A DNA stretch of 64,000 bases from Chaetorhynchus papuensis (taxonomy: Eukaryota > Chordata > Aves > Passeriformes > Rhipiduridae). Every line of letters starts with the position of its first letter. The stretch's first letter is position 1. The translations under genes were made by a program, and so were the position numbers. The DNA lies in contig VWYX01000012.1 in the NCBI GenBank assembly GCA_013396525.1, forward strand, positions 2,171,470 to 2,235,469. The letters are read 5' to 3'. This document shows, in pieces, positions 37,401-48,199 of this stretch. The notes under the pieces were generated by a model. That model was not told the DNA's origin and ran no database searches. It saw nothing but the letters and a program-made list of their open reading frames with translations.

Positions 37401-39920
37401 TTTTGTGTGTCAATTTACAATATGAAACGGTATAACTAATTCTAAACACGGACTTTGTTTTACAGTGATGCTCTTTTTTCATCTTACTGTATATTTTTCT
37501 CTGGATTTTATTGTACAATTTAAAGCTGTTATTTGGTTTCAGAAGGGTTTACTGATCTGTAATCTTCATCTGTATGGCCAGGAGTGCGTTCCTAATTCAC
37601 AAGAAATTGGCACATGTAGGTGAGATGTAGAAAGAAATGCAGGAGCAGAATATGGACTGGTCTCTCTAAGCCAAGAGGAGCAGAGTTACCTCTGCAGCTG
37701 GGAGAGGGAAGGACCTTTGCTGCTCCCATAGTCCTGAGTGGTTGTCATTTAGGATAACTGTGTGTGCATGGACCCCATATGTGCTTGAAAACCAGTGCAA
37801 AAAATGAACCTTCATTCTTGATGGTGTTAATCTACTTAGTTCACCACATGGAGATTTAGTAGCAGTGTTGAGGGGAAAAACTCTTGTTCAGATGGGTGAA
37901 ATGGGAAGGCTTGATCTCAGCTGGAGCTAAACTAGCTAAACTGGCTGGTCATCTTTTACAAGCACATTCTCCTGCAGCATGCATGTGCACAGCAGGAAAA
38001 AGAAAACAAAGCCTTTGACATGAATTTACCAGCAAAAGTCAGAGAAGGAAAAGGTGAAGAGGATTAGTGTTATGCCACCACCTTTAATCGTGTTTTACTC
38101 TTCCTGATGCTTTCCTTTTTTACTTTGTCTCCCTCCAACCCTCAAAATAATAATTCTGATTGAGACTCCTTTTGCCACGTGTTGGTGGCAAAAATGGTTT
38201 TAAGAAGCTTTACAAAAGAACCATCTGGAGCATGTATGAGGGCCAAGAACACTGAGAACTTCCTCCATGGCAGAACTGATGAGCTGGGAGGAGCAGTGAG
38301 CAGTAAACCCCGGCTGTAATCCTTTTACCTGGCCAGCACATCAGACTGATGGGCAGGCTGCCCAAATGCTGTTTCCCCAGCAGTTCTAGGTAGCAGGTCA
38401 TATTCCCCTTTAGGTTTTGCTAAAGCAGTAGTGGCACCATCTGCATTCCAGTTAGATGTGCACAGTAATCAAAAATGCAAGTATGAAACCGTCCCTGATT
38501 CCTCAGTAAGTGCAGAATCTTTCTATCTGCTGTATGCTGGAGGTGGGGCTGGTTCTCCCAGGTTCCTTGGGGATGAGAGTGCTGAAGGAAGGTGAAGCAG
38601 CGTGATTTGGGCAGGGCTGAAAGGGGACAGGCTGAGTTTCAGGGGAGATGGACACTGTTACCTGTTCACCCCAGTGTAACTTCTGTACATGGGTGAGAAG
38701 TAAAGGTATCTTGTGGGAGGGCCTCAGAAGGGAAGGCTTTCAGCTGTTGTGGCCAGGGACAGTGTTCCAAAAATGACAGGTATTTTTGGTGCAGGAAGGA
38801 ATCTTAGAAAAGAACAAAATCTTGATGTCTGGTGTGTAGGCAGGGAGGCACCTGCAATGGGTGTCTGTTTCTCTGTAGGCAGTCCGTGCTTGGTGCTGGC
38901 TAAAAGTGAGTTATTAAAGTAAGTTAAATGTTATTCCTACTCAGCGTTGAGTTTACTCCATTTATTGTAGGTGAAACTAATATTGACACTATAAAATAAG
39001 AGTAGTTAAATGAAATCTTAGTGCCAGTGTCATCTTCTGTAAATGTAATTCAAACAGGTATATGAACTCTTTAGTCATGCATTTCATCCAGGCTTTGGTT
39101 CATTGGGTTACTGCTGACTCCTAGTTGAATTCTAGGAGCAGGAGGCCTTTTTTGGGAAGCAGGAGATGGTGCAAATTCTTTCATGACAGCTGTAAATAAG
39201 GCAGTGAGGAAGCCCTTTGTCACTTGGAGAAATAATGGTCATGAGTATGGCTCTTTGCAAGATGCCCTGTTCTGTAGGAGAGCCTGAAAGCTGAGGGGAC
39301 TGCAAAGTGGAAAAAGAGGAAGTTGGTTTGCGATAAGAGCAAAAATTTCACTTGGCTGGTGTCTCCTCTGCTGACCATCCAGCCATTTCAAATATTTCCC
39401 TTGCCACCAGCTGTCTTGGTGTTTCCTGGATTTTGGAAAATCCCTGCTTATGAATTGGTGCTCTTTTTGGATAAATATGGATGATTCCTACAGGTATTTT
39501 AGAGGAAATTACAGATTTTTCTTTTGTCCTCTCTGTGTGTTTGTTTCATATGCAAGCCGTCTGTTACTGTCCGTAGATTTGCTTACTTGCTTAAGAGAGA
39601 ATTTAGAAGAAAATGACTAATTCCTTTATCATTAAAGTGGACTAAAAAAATAACACTGGCTAAAAAAGAAAGTGCTCTGAATGTCTACGCAGTTTAATGG
39701 ACACAGCTCTTCAAATGCTCCTGTAGCAAATGGGAGCCTTTTTAACCTTCCTGGTAAATTACCCCTTAAGGTAAAATAGCTGATAATTCTGCAGCTCTTC
39801 ATGATGTCTGTCCACAAGTTATTTTTAAAGACTGGCTTGTCGTGAAGAATACTTCTTTGATATTGAATTAATTAATTCCACTCAGTTTAATGCTAGTGAG
39901 AATGAGACATGATTTTTTTG
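37401..39920. other. Unique non-coding DNA, no gene recognised
   Basis: Chance frames only, such as 38713-38922 +. An acceptor (tctctgtag at about 38877) and a donor (AAAA|GTGAGT at about 38906) lie some 30 nt apart, but the interval is short and unsupported. No recognisable repeat. Confidence 0.55.
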
Positions 39921-39950
39921 TTTCAAGTTAAATTCTGATTTAACTTGAAA
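39921..39950. repeat. Perfect inverted repeat, 13-bp arms, 4-nt loop
   Basis: The left arm tttcaagttaaat (39921-39933) is the exact reverse complement of the right arm at 39938-39950, separated by tctg. The arms are mixed sequence rather than an AT alternation, so a perfect match is more notable than an ordinary AT palindrome. It could form a hairpin in RNA or a cruciform in DNA. No flanking small-RNA precursor structure was recognised. Confidence 0.9.
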
Positions 39951-41989
39951 TGACTAAAGTTGGTAACAAAGAAGAGAAATTACACATGTAATTTGTATTT
40001 TGAATTATATGTGAGAATATAGGGGTTAAATATGCACTTTAACTGGCCTGATTATGCATAATATCTGTCGGGGGGTTTTTTCTGCATGAAAAATATGTGA
40101 AGGTAATTTGTTGAATCAATATTCTTGACAGGACTGTTTCATCTGTGGTTTGTGTGTGGTTTGTCAGGGGCCAGGAGAGGATCGTTTTGGTTGGTTAGTT
40201 TGTTCGTTGTCTGAGTTTAACAAACAATCTGAACTAATTGCCTTGGTTTGGTTCTGTCACAAAGTTAGAACAGGCCCTTTGTCTGTGACACTGTATAGAG
40301 TGTAGCGACACTACTCTCCTGCAATGAAAGAAAATAGGTCAGAAAGAAAGCAGTGAAGAGTAATTGTCTTCAAATGTTTGGCAACAACCACTCTAAGGTT
40401 TCATAGTTACTCTAACTTGAGGGTAAATTTTCAGTAAAAATACTGCATACATTAGAATCACAGAACCCCAAATTACTTAGACACTGATTCAATTATTTTT
40501 TAATCTTACTGTAATGATTATTAATTACTGTGACAGATCACAATCACCCAGATATCAACCCTGAAGACCACTTTTCATTATATATTCCAGGTATACTCTT
40601 AAAAATCTTACTATTTTAAATATATTTGTAATACACACACCTTCACAGAACCTGCTGTTGTGAGGAATTCATTGTACTCTCTAGAGGAATCTGTGGAAAA
40701 ATGCTTTTCATCCACCAAAGGAAATAGGAAATTTGACAACATGCATTTGTCTACAAAATGGGAAGCAATATCTGATGAAATATGCTTTGTCAATAAAATA
40801 AATTGCCAAACAAAATGTAATCCTTCCTCAAAATACGTTTAGCCTACACAGTGAAATAAGCCACTTCCACAAAGTGCATTTGGTTTCTTGAATTATTTTG
40901 ATTTGCTGTCTATCAGAATCTGTAGATAGTGTGTGGTGTCTTTTTTTTTTTTGTCAGACACTGTATATCAACCTTTTTTTATTACATCTAGATAAAATAC
41001 ATTTAATTTGCAGGCAGACATTTGATGGGACGGCTGAAGCTGTTGTTGGTTTAGGTGAAGTGATGCACGGCAGACACGCGGGGTGTGTGGTGTGAGGGCT
41101 CCCTGCTCTCTTGGACTCTGCATTTCAAATAACACCTCTGAGTCGGGGATTCCGCTGCTCCTGCTGAGCCCTGGTGTGTTTAACTTCCCTGTGTGGAGTG
41201 GTTCCTGTGCATTTCTGGCTGCACCAAAGCCAAGTCTGGAACTGTTTTTCTGATGGGTGCCAGTGCCAGCCCTGGTCAGGTTCCATGCAGGTTGTGTTAC
41301 CTGTACCCACGCGTGATCCTCAGGGCTTCAGCTGAGCCTTTCCCTGACTGTGACAGAGCCAAACCAGATTCTGGTCTGAGTAAGACTTTGCAGGATTGGA
41401 AGGAGCAGTGTCTTAGCTAAGGAATAGCTCTTCAGTGTCTAGTTAACTAAAAGTTTTGCATTATTGTAATTCTCTTAGACAATACCATACATTTTTGTTT
41501 TTCAATGACAACTTCTATTGATTTCAAATTTAAAATATTTTCACTGCAGATATGGAAACACGTATGTGTATGGAGTTGGTTATAATTTTAAAGGAAACTT
41601 GAGGTCTGTTAAAAATAAATGTATTTGGCTAAATAGAAAATTATTGCTAAGCTTTTGCATCTCATGGAAACAAAAATACACAGTGCTACAGTTGGAAAAG
41701 ACGTCGCAGGTCTGGCTCTTTCAGAAATATTTTCCCAGTTGTGTCAGGAAAAACATAGATAAAAATGTGTTAGTTCTTATATGTAACAAAGTAGCAATTG
41801 CTTTTAAAATGTAATTTCATGTTCAGTGAATTAGCAGCTCTATAACTCTACAATGCATGTTTCCATTTGTATGGAAATGGGTGAATTGGACCACTCATAT
41901 TACCTGGACATTGTGTAATGCTCCAGGAAGTGTTTGCCTCCTTCCTTTCTCCTTCCGACCAGGATGCTTCTGTTGGGAACTTCATTTGA
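39951..41989. other. Unique non-coding DNA, no gene recognised
   Basis: Holds a GC-richer patch at 41020-41400 with short competing frames, and a + frame at 41518-41814 beginning just before an acceptor-like 'tttcactgcag'. No donor of good strength follows that acceptor, so it is not annotated as an exon. No repeat body recognised. Confidence 0.55.
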
Positions 41990-42570
41990 ATGGAGTGTGA
42001 CTGCCTGAATGAAATAATTAATGCAATATTTGTTGAGATATTTTTACATTCGTTTGGAGGGTATTATTTATCCTGCCCTTTCAGCTGCCATGTTTCTGAG
42101 CTAACACAACAATAATACATTAAAAAATACAAATGAGCATGGGACATCAGGAAGATTTGACAGAAGGCTCACTGGGCAAGCAGCAGACTAATCTATATGT
42201 GACATATAGGAGCTGTTTTTCTCTGAACAGCTTAATGACTGAAATGAGAGATGAGCCCAAGTACCTGAGGATAACTTGGGTAAATGTCAGAGCTGTTGCA
42301 TTTTCCTCTATTTTAATGTAAATCAGATTTGTTCACTCTTTCCTCGTGTGATTTAACACAGTAAATCTTTATGGGAGCTGTCTGAAAACTAATAGCTGTT
42401 GTAGAAGAAACTATGTAATAGAGCTTTAAATTATGTTTTTGAATTATGCATAATTTAATATTTTATTGCATAATTCTATTTAGCACGATTAATGAAATAC
42501 CAATTAAAAAAAGTAGTAGTTATTTTTAAAATGTAGCTCTTGAACATCAATACATTCTTTTTTTGCTTCA
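41990..42570. promoter_or_regulatory. Candidate conserved non-coding element with POU/homeobox words
   Basis: About 580 bp of non-repetitive, AT-rich sequence. It contains AATAATTAATGCAAT around 42013-42027, and a perfect 12-bp palindrome ATTATGCATAAT at 42443-42454. The half-site TGCATAAT recurs at 42467-42474, 20 bp downstream, about two helical turns. Such words are bound by POU-homeodomain factors as dimers. There is no open frame of note and no repeat body. Enhancer function is inferred from motif texture only. Confidence 0.35.
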
Positions 42571-44550
42571 GCTTGTTAGTGCACCAGTGATTAAATTACA
42601 GTTACACTTCCCCTTCATATATTTTACACTCTAAATAACCTGAATAACATTGTTTTGAGTTTGGGAGACTGGGGTACTAGAAGAGATTAGGACTGAGAAT
42701 TTGGTCTTGAGGCATTTTTAGCTTCTGTGTATGAGATAAGAAGTTTTATGAATTGGTGTTTTCTGCATCTCTGTCAACTTCAACCTAGATTTTGAACTTT
42801 TTCACCATGTCTGCCCACTTTGATTAAGGGCTAAGAGATCTCAAAGATAATTAATTTCCTGTAAGATGGCAGAGAATTTTCAATGCTCGTATTATGGGGA
42901 CCTCTCAGAAGAGAGAACAAATTTCAAACTGCCTCAGTTCTAGGAAAGTGTCCATTGGTGAATGTAGCTGGGAGGGCTCCAAAGTCAATCAATCAAACAC
43001 AGACAAACACCTTATATACCTGATCAGCAACTGAATTTCATCACTTCCATTGCTCACAGAATTAGTAGCTTTTGTTGAGAAATTAGCAATGCATGGTTTC
43101 ATCGCGGAGGGTTTAAAAATATATGTAGTGTTTGGGTTTTGTGGGGTTTTTTGTAGTTTGTACATCTTGGTTTTTACTAAATTTTCTAGCAATATCTCAC
43201 TTTAAATGACTGTGTTGAGTCTTCATGAAAAAAATTAATATAAATAGTAGGGAAAATTAAGTGAAAATGTGTATAGGCCTGATAAAATTTGGTGAGGTTG
43301 TAGTGTAACTGTAGATAATTCCATATCCCGTCTCTGAGGTAGTCTTTTGCACACTGTACTGTGTATTTGCCCTTGGATGAAGAAATAAAGTATCAAATTC
43401 TTTCCCGTTATACCGAAAGTTATTAGAGATAAACAATATTTGAGTTTAATTAGTTTTAAGGAAGCCTAATAATTGGAAGGCAAAAATGACTGCTATTTCA
43501 ATCCCAGTGTTCAAAGTGTATAGGAAATGCTGGAATTTTCTCCAGGTTAACATTGTATTTGAGCATTCTAGTTGTTTTATAAAGAGAAAGGAAATGTGCC
43601 TGCTCATTTGGGTTTATTCATAGGTGGTATTACAGACAGAAAAATGGATGCACTTCAGGAATAAAATGTCCTGCATAAATTTTTAAAATACATGTCTAAA
43701 ATCCTGAAATGATGAATATTAAAGCAGCTTTTTACACGCTGTGTTAGTGTTTTATAGCAGCTGGCTAAAGTGATAGCAGCCAATATTTTTATTCTTATTT
43801 TTTTTGGTCCTTTGTCATTCTGTGTTAATGTGCTGTCCCAAGGCCTTGCGTGTCAGTTGATTCCCTGCTGCAGCACTTACACTTAGGTTATGTTCTTCGA
43901 AGGAAATGAACCAGCCTATTTCTCAGTGATACCCAGCGATATCATCTGTTGATCACTGATAACAACTGCATGAAGAGCAGTATTAAGAGTTGCTGGCCCT
44001 GACTATTTTTGCTGCAGTGCACAATAAACCAATGACTGGGTGGTGGTGTTTAGTCTTGGGCTCCTGCATCGTGTCACCTGCTCTCATCATCCATCATCAC
44101 CAACCCCAAACCTCTTCATGTCACCTCTCGCTAACAGGAGGATAAGTTGACTTGCAAATACTGGTTGCAAAGTGAACCAGGATCTTATTTGCCATTAAAA
44201 ATTAGTAAATTACTGATTTTGTGTATATTACTATAAGAATAATAACATTTCTAGATGAACTTGTATAAAACTCTGCAGGTAACTTACTGAAGACATGTCC
44301 TCAAAGACTTGTCCTTGCAGATCATGCAAGGATTTTGGCATTCAAAGGTACTCTGTACCTATTTCTGTTGGGTTTTTAGTGCATTTTTTACTATCTGCCG
44401 TGCTGATGCCATGATGATTTTTGTCTTTTCTTTTATACCCCTGTTATACCTTTTTACAATTTCTGTATTCTTGGTGCTTTTTTGCCTACATTCTTGGACT
44501 TCTTTGTCAAGCTGGGAGACTGAACATTTTAGAAGCTTCGTAGTGAGGGA
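42571..44550. other. Unique non-coding DNA, no gene recognised
   Basis: AT-rich, with a pyrimidine-rich patch at 44390-44500. The + frame 44309-44596 is hydrophobic and driven by T-rich composition, and it runs into the LTR that follows. No RNA gene or repeat body recognised. Confidence 0.6.
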
Positions 44551-44861
44551 TCAGTGTGCCCAGAGCCCAAGGTCCTCTCCAGAACACATTTTGTAAACTG
44601 AGATAGAACCATCCAGGGGAAGGTTCCTTGATGGGGGGGGCTCATTTGAGCCTCTCATTGGGGAATCTTTGATAAATGTGCTAATTAGTAACACCTATAA
44701 TGTGATACCAGATCTTTTAGGAGGGGGATTGCGGGGTGCATGGAGATGTGTTCGATCTGGACATGGTGCACTTAAGGATCCTTAAAATAAATACCAAAAT
44801 CCCTTTCTCCCTTCTAACCATGTTTGACTCTTGATTTTAAGACCAGGAAAAGGCATCAGTG
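44551..44861 (+). mobile_element. Solo LTR of an endogenous retrovirus, 299 bp, with 6-bp target-site duplication
   Basis: The LTR occupies 44557-44855. It begins TGCC and ends GGCA, so its termini are inverted TG...CA. It is flanked by the perfect direct repeat TCAGTG at 44551-44556 and 44856-44861. A polyadenylation signal AATAAA at 44786-44791 lies 65 nt before the 3' end and sets the + orientation. The body resembles songbird ERV LTRs as I remember them. Six-base duplications are typical of class II (ERVK-like) avian retroviruses. No internal gag, pol or env and no second LTR adjoin it, so it is a solo LTR left by recombination. The intact duplication suggests a fairly recent insertion. 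Confidence 0.9.
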
Positions 44862-45484
44862 CCAGAGTGATCTCTGTCAGTTTTAGTTTTCAGTGCAGTT
44901 TCTCTGTGCTTTATGACACAGCCTCTTCCCTAAAGCTGGTAGCCCGCTCTTTTAATCTGAGCTTTTCACTGCGGTGCCTTTGCAGCTTCTTCAGCCATGA
45001 GCTGCTGACACGGATGAGCTGCATTTGTGGTGCAAGCCTGTGTTTGCTCCTCAGTAGTGAGCAAATTATTGCATAGCGTGGAAAGTGCCTTAAACTGCAG
45101 GTTTTGGTGTGCACTTGAAATTTTGTTCTTTCCTTTGGCTGTGACGTTTTTTTGTCACAAAAGTTGTCAGGGACCAGTGGTCCTTGAAGTGATGAAGCTT
45201 AGTGCTTTGGTTTGCTCTGTCTGAATAAGCTTCCACTATCTATTGTGGCTACAGGAATGATAGGCCATCAAACTGGCACAGTGATAACACACACCTTTGG
45301 AATTTATCTCTTTCTGTAGTGTGTGTGCCATGCTTCAGTTGCTGCAGATTTATTTTTTGGTTTTTTAAGTGCTTTGGTGTACTTTAATGGCTATGTTTTC
45401 AAAAGGCTGGTTTTTAATTTCCCTTCTGCGTGACTGTGTAGGAAGGGGGCCCAGGAAGCAGTGCCTCCCAGCATCATTCCCCTG
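44862..45484. other. Unique spacer between the two solo LTRs
   Basis: Ordinary unique sequence with competing short frames on both strands (44831-45076 +, 44911-45114 -). It shows no retroviral primer-binding site after the first LTR and no polypurine tract before the second. It therefore does not look like a proviral interior linking them. Confidence 0.7.
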
Positions 45485-45934
45485 ACTTCCTGTTGGAATC
45501 CTGGGTTTTAGGTTTATGGGATATAGTAATGTATATTGTAATGTCATGTATATGCATGTAACAAAATGGAGGATTTTGGGTGTGGGTTAGTCCTTCTTTC
45601 TTCTTCACAAGTCTGGGTGTTCTGGTATTGGGTCAAAAAACCCACAATGTGGGTCATGAATCGTTAGGTATTGGGTTATAAGTAAAAACATATTACTTGG
45701 CAATTCTTAATTGGATAAATTAGGCTTTAAACGGCCTTGGAAGAGAGAACTCGGGGGCCATTTTCCACCTTCTTAACTCAGAGGCACATCCCATGCAGGA
45801 ATACCATAGATAATAATATAATAAACATCTGCTTAGAACAAAAATCCTGCATCTCCTGCAACTTAATCCAAACTCTGAGTAAAAGAACTAGAGGACGAGG
45901 GTGGGAAAACGAACAAGAGATTCTTACAACTTCC
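45485..45934 (+). mobile_element. Solo LTR of a second endogenous retrovirus family, 438 bp, with 6-bp target-site duplication
   Basis: The LTR occupies 45491-45928. It starts TGTTGGAATCC and ends GATTCTTACA, giving TGT...ACA termini. It is flanked by the perfect repeat ACTTCC at 45485-45490 and 45929-45934. A TATA-like TTTAAA at 45726-45731 and AATAAA at 45820-45825 fit a U3-R-U5 layout in + orientation. The sequence is unrelated to the LTR at 44557-44855, so it is a different family, again with the 6-bp duplication expected of class II avian ERVs. The + frame 45737-45952 lies almost wholly inside it and is not a gene. No internal retroviral sequence adjoins. Confidence 0.9.
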
Positions 45935-46339
45935 CTTGTTTCTCAGCATTGATTGTCAGAGTTGATTTGGGAAGAGCCACCAAAACCAGGACTTAAAGAC
46001 ACCACAACTAAGACAGTTCCATTTTCAATCTTTCTCTGCCAGTCAAGGGGGCTCTGGTTACACTTTAGTAAAATTATGTGATAGTTTTCTTAATATAAAC
46101 CTTACAGTGTGTGTTGAAGAAAGAATGTTAGAACTAAAATTTTGAGACAATTTGGTTTGTTTCTTTTTATGTCAAGATCCTTTATGAAAAACGGTTGCTT
46201 AAAAGTTGAGAAAATGCATAATATTTGTGAAAATCAAACGATTTTTGATAGAGCTGGGAGGATTCCTTTCTTGGGAAGGGTAACTGCAGTCTTAATCCAT
46301 AACGTAGAAAGATGAATCATTTGGAAAAGAAAGTCATAA
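45935..46339. other. Unique non-coding DNA, no gene recognised
   Basis: AT-rich sequence downstream of the second LTR. No open frame, repeat or motif of note. Confidence 0.6.
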
Positions 46340-46900
46340 TAAATGTTCATTTAATTAGTTTTGCAGAGGAACAAAATATAGCAAGAAACATTGACATTAA
46401 AAGAAGTATAATTTTAAATTAAGCTCTAAATGAGAATTGCTGTATTGATAAGTTGAACAAAAGCAACTGTCTAAGGAGGCTTCAAAAAGCAATGTGTACA
46501 ACTTATCACAGTGAAATAGCTTTGTGCAAACATGTATTTTGGTAAATTACTGAAGTGAGCATTATGAATGCTTTTTTGAATGGAGTGATATGCAAGCCTT
46601 CATCTGGGAGTTAATATATCACCTGGAAAAAGGACCAGTTATCTTCATGCAATTTTCAACAATATGAGTATAATTGCAGAAAGACCAAAACACAGCCTTC
46701 AAATTAAGGCAGTGAGCTTACAAGAAAAATTAAACAACCAGAATATAAATGGATTAGCAGAAGAGATGCACTTAAATATAAAGGAATGGAAATTAGTTCA
46801 CATGAGGTTGCTCACTCTGTGAGTTTTATAATAATATGAGATTATTATGTACTGATTGGTATATGAATGCATTTATTTTTTAAAAATAAATTTGGTCTCA
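46340..46900. promoter_or_regulatory. Candidate conserved non-coding element
   Basis: AT-rich but information-rich DNA with no homopolymer decay. It includes a TTTAATTAG homeobox word at about 46350, TAATAT/ATTATTA dyads near 46830-46846, and long stretches without open frames. Its texture is the most enhancer-like of the 45-49 kb region. There is no alignment evidence. Confidence 0.3.
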
Positions 46901-47841
46901 AGGAGTTTCATTGACCTTATGTCCTGAGGTGTTGCATGTTGTGTTCTTTACAATGTGAGACTGTAGAAGCAGTACGATGCAAGCGTGCAGTTAACTCCTC
47001 AAGAAAGCAATTTGTTAAACTAAGCAAGACTTGTATCTTATAAATGTTTTATTATCAAAACCTTCCAAATAATATGAATATATACAAATGCTTGCTGTTC
47101 TGATCCTTACAGTTTTGGTCCATTTTTTTAAAGATGTTTGGTTTGTGTAGGGAGAGTCCAATTGATACCATGTTCAGGTGCAACATCTCCGTTTGCATCC
47201 CTAGTTTAAAAAGAAATATTTCCAACTCAAAATAAAATTCCTTCTAGTATGGATAATTAAGTTCCTGGCTGCAAATGACAGATGCTCAACCAAACCAAGA
47301 CGTTGCATATCTGAAATGTTGTTGTAGTAAAGGGAAGCAGTGGAGTAACATCTGCCCTGTGTAATACAAGGGAAGGTAGTTTGAAGTCTTGCAAGCAGGA
47401 GAGATGCGAAATAGTTATTGACGTGAATTAGTAATTGATTGATCAGGTAATAACTATCCTAAGGTAAACCTGACAAGGAAACTGATAGTTGATATCGTTA
47501 AATATCCTCTAATAAGACAGAAAGGAGATGGAAGAAAGTTGAGGGTGGTGTGAGTGGCTTTGATAAACAAATGCAATATGGAATGGCTGAGAAACAACAG
47601 GAGATGATTAAAGGTACAATTTTCTAGTCATTTTTTAGACTGTAGGCATTATGTCCAGCATTTACAATGGAGGAAAATGAGGGAAATTACTGAAACAAGG
47701 AAAACATGGCATTATCCTGTGTTTGCAGAGAGTCTGCGTGTGCCCTACGCAGTTATTACATCCTAATTATTTTAAATGAGCTCTATAAAAGCATTATGTC
47801 ATTCCTAAACTTCTTGGTGAGTTTAAGCAACTGGGTTCTGA
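46901..47841. other. Unique non-coding DNA, no gene recognised
   Basis: AT-rich. An acceptor 'cctgtgtttgcag' near 47729 and a donor 'TTG|gtgagt' near 47816 bound about 86 nt with one open frame. The composition is AT-driven and the peptide shows no motif, so it is not called as an exon. Confidence 0.55.
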
Positions 47842-47928
47842 TTTTTTTTCTTCTTTTTTTTTTTTTTTTTTTTGGTTTGTTTGTTTATTTGATTTGGTTT
47901 TTTGTGTTTTTTTGTTTGTTTTTTTCTC
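47842..47928 (+). repeat. T-rich low-complexity tract with a T20 run
   Basis: About 85 nt are nearly all T with scattered G and C, including an uninterrupted T run at 47854-47873 and (TTTG)n-like units after it. On the - strand it reads as an A-rich tail, but no retroposon body is recognised on either side. It directly precedes the exon-like unit at 47936-48007 and would act as an extremely long pyrimidine tract for that acceptor. Confidence 0.9.
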
Positions 47929-47935
47929 ACATCAG

Positions 47936-48007
47936 ATACATGGGATTTGCAACTATTGAATAGATTTAACACTTTTAAAAATGTTAGTGTATAATTTCCA
48001 CTCCTAG
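47936..48007 (+). ncRNA. Candidate 72-nt non-coding exon
   Basis: The acceptor is preceded by about 80 nt of T-rich sequence and ends tttttctcacatcag. The donor CCTAG|GTAAGT at 48008 is a full consensus. All three frames contain a stop within the 72 nt, so if spliced it would be a lncRNA, UTR or poison exon rather than coding. T-rich tracts can by themselves create cryptic acceptors, so this may never be used. Confidence 0.22.
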
Positions 48008-48199
48008 GTAAGTTCTTGCACAGAACTGTGTACATGAAAGAGATCATAAAAACAACAATAACCTGAATCCACAGATTATTTGCTTTTGCTTATATTATTG
48101 TTGGTGAACTGTCAAAATACCAGAGAAAAGAAGGCAAAAGTTACTGCTTTTTGCTGTTGTCTAATATATGCTTGTAATTTGGTAACCTGTTCTCCAGGG
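48008..48199. other. Unique non-coding DNA
   Basis: No motif, frame or repeat of note. Confidence 0.5.

Noticed and set aside
41551..41625. Exon-like reading after 'tttcactgcag' on +, giving YGNTYVYGVGYNFKG
   Set aside because: The acceptor is mediocre and the only nearby donor (GAG|GTCTGT) is weak. The peptide matches nothing known.
44862..45484. Possibility that the two LTRs bound one provirus
   Set aside because: The LTRs are unrelated in sequence, each has its own different target-site duplication, and the spacer has no retroviral signals.
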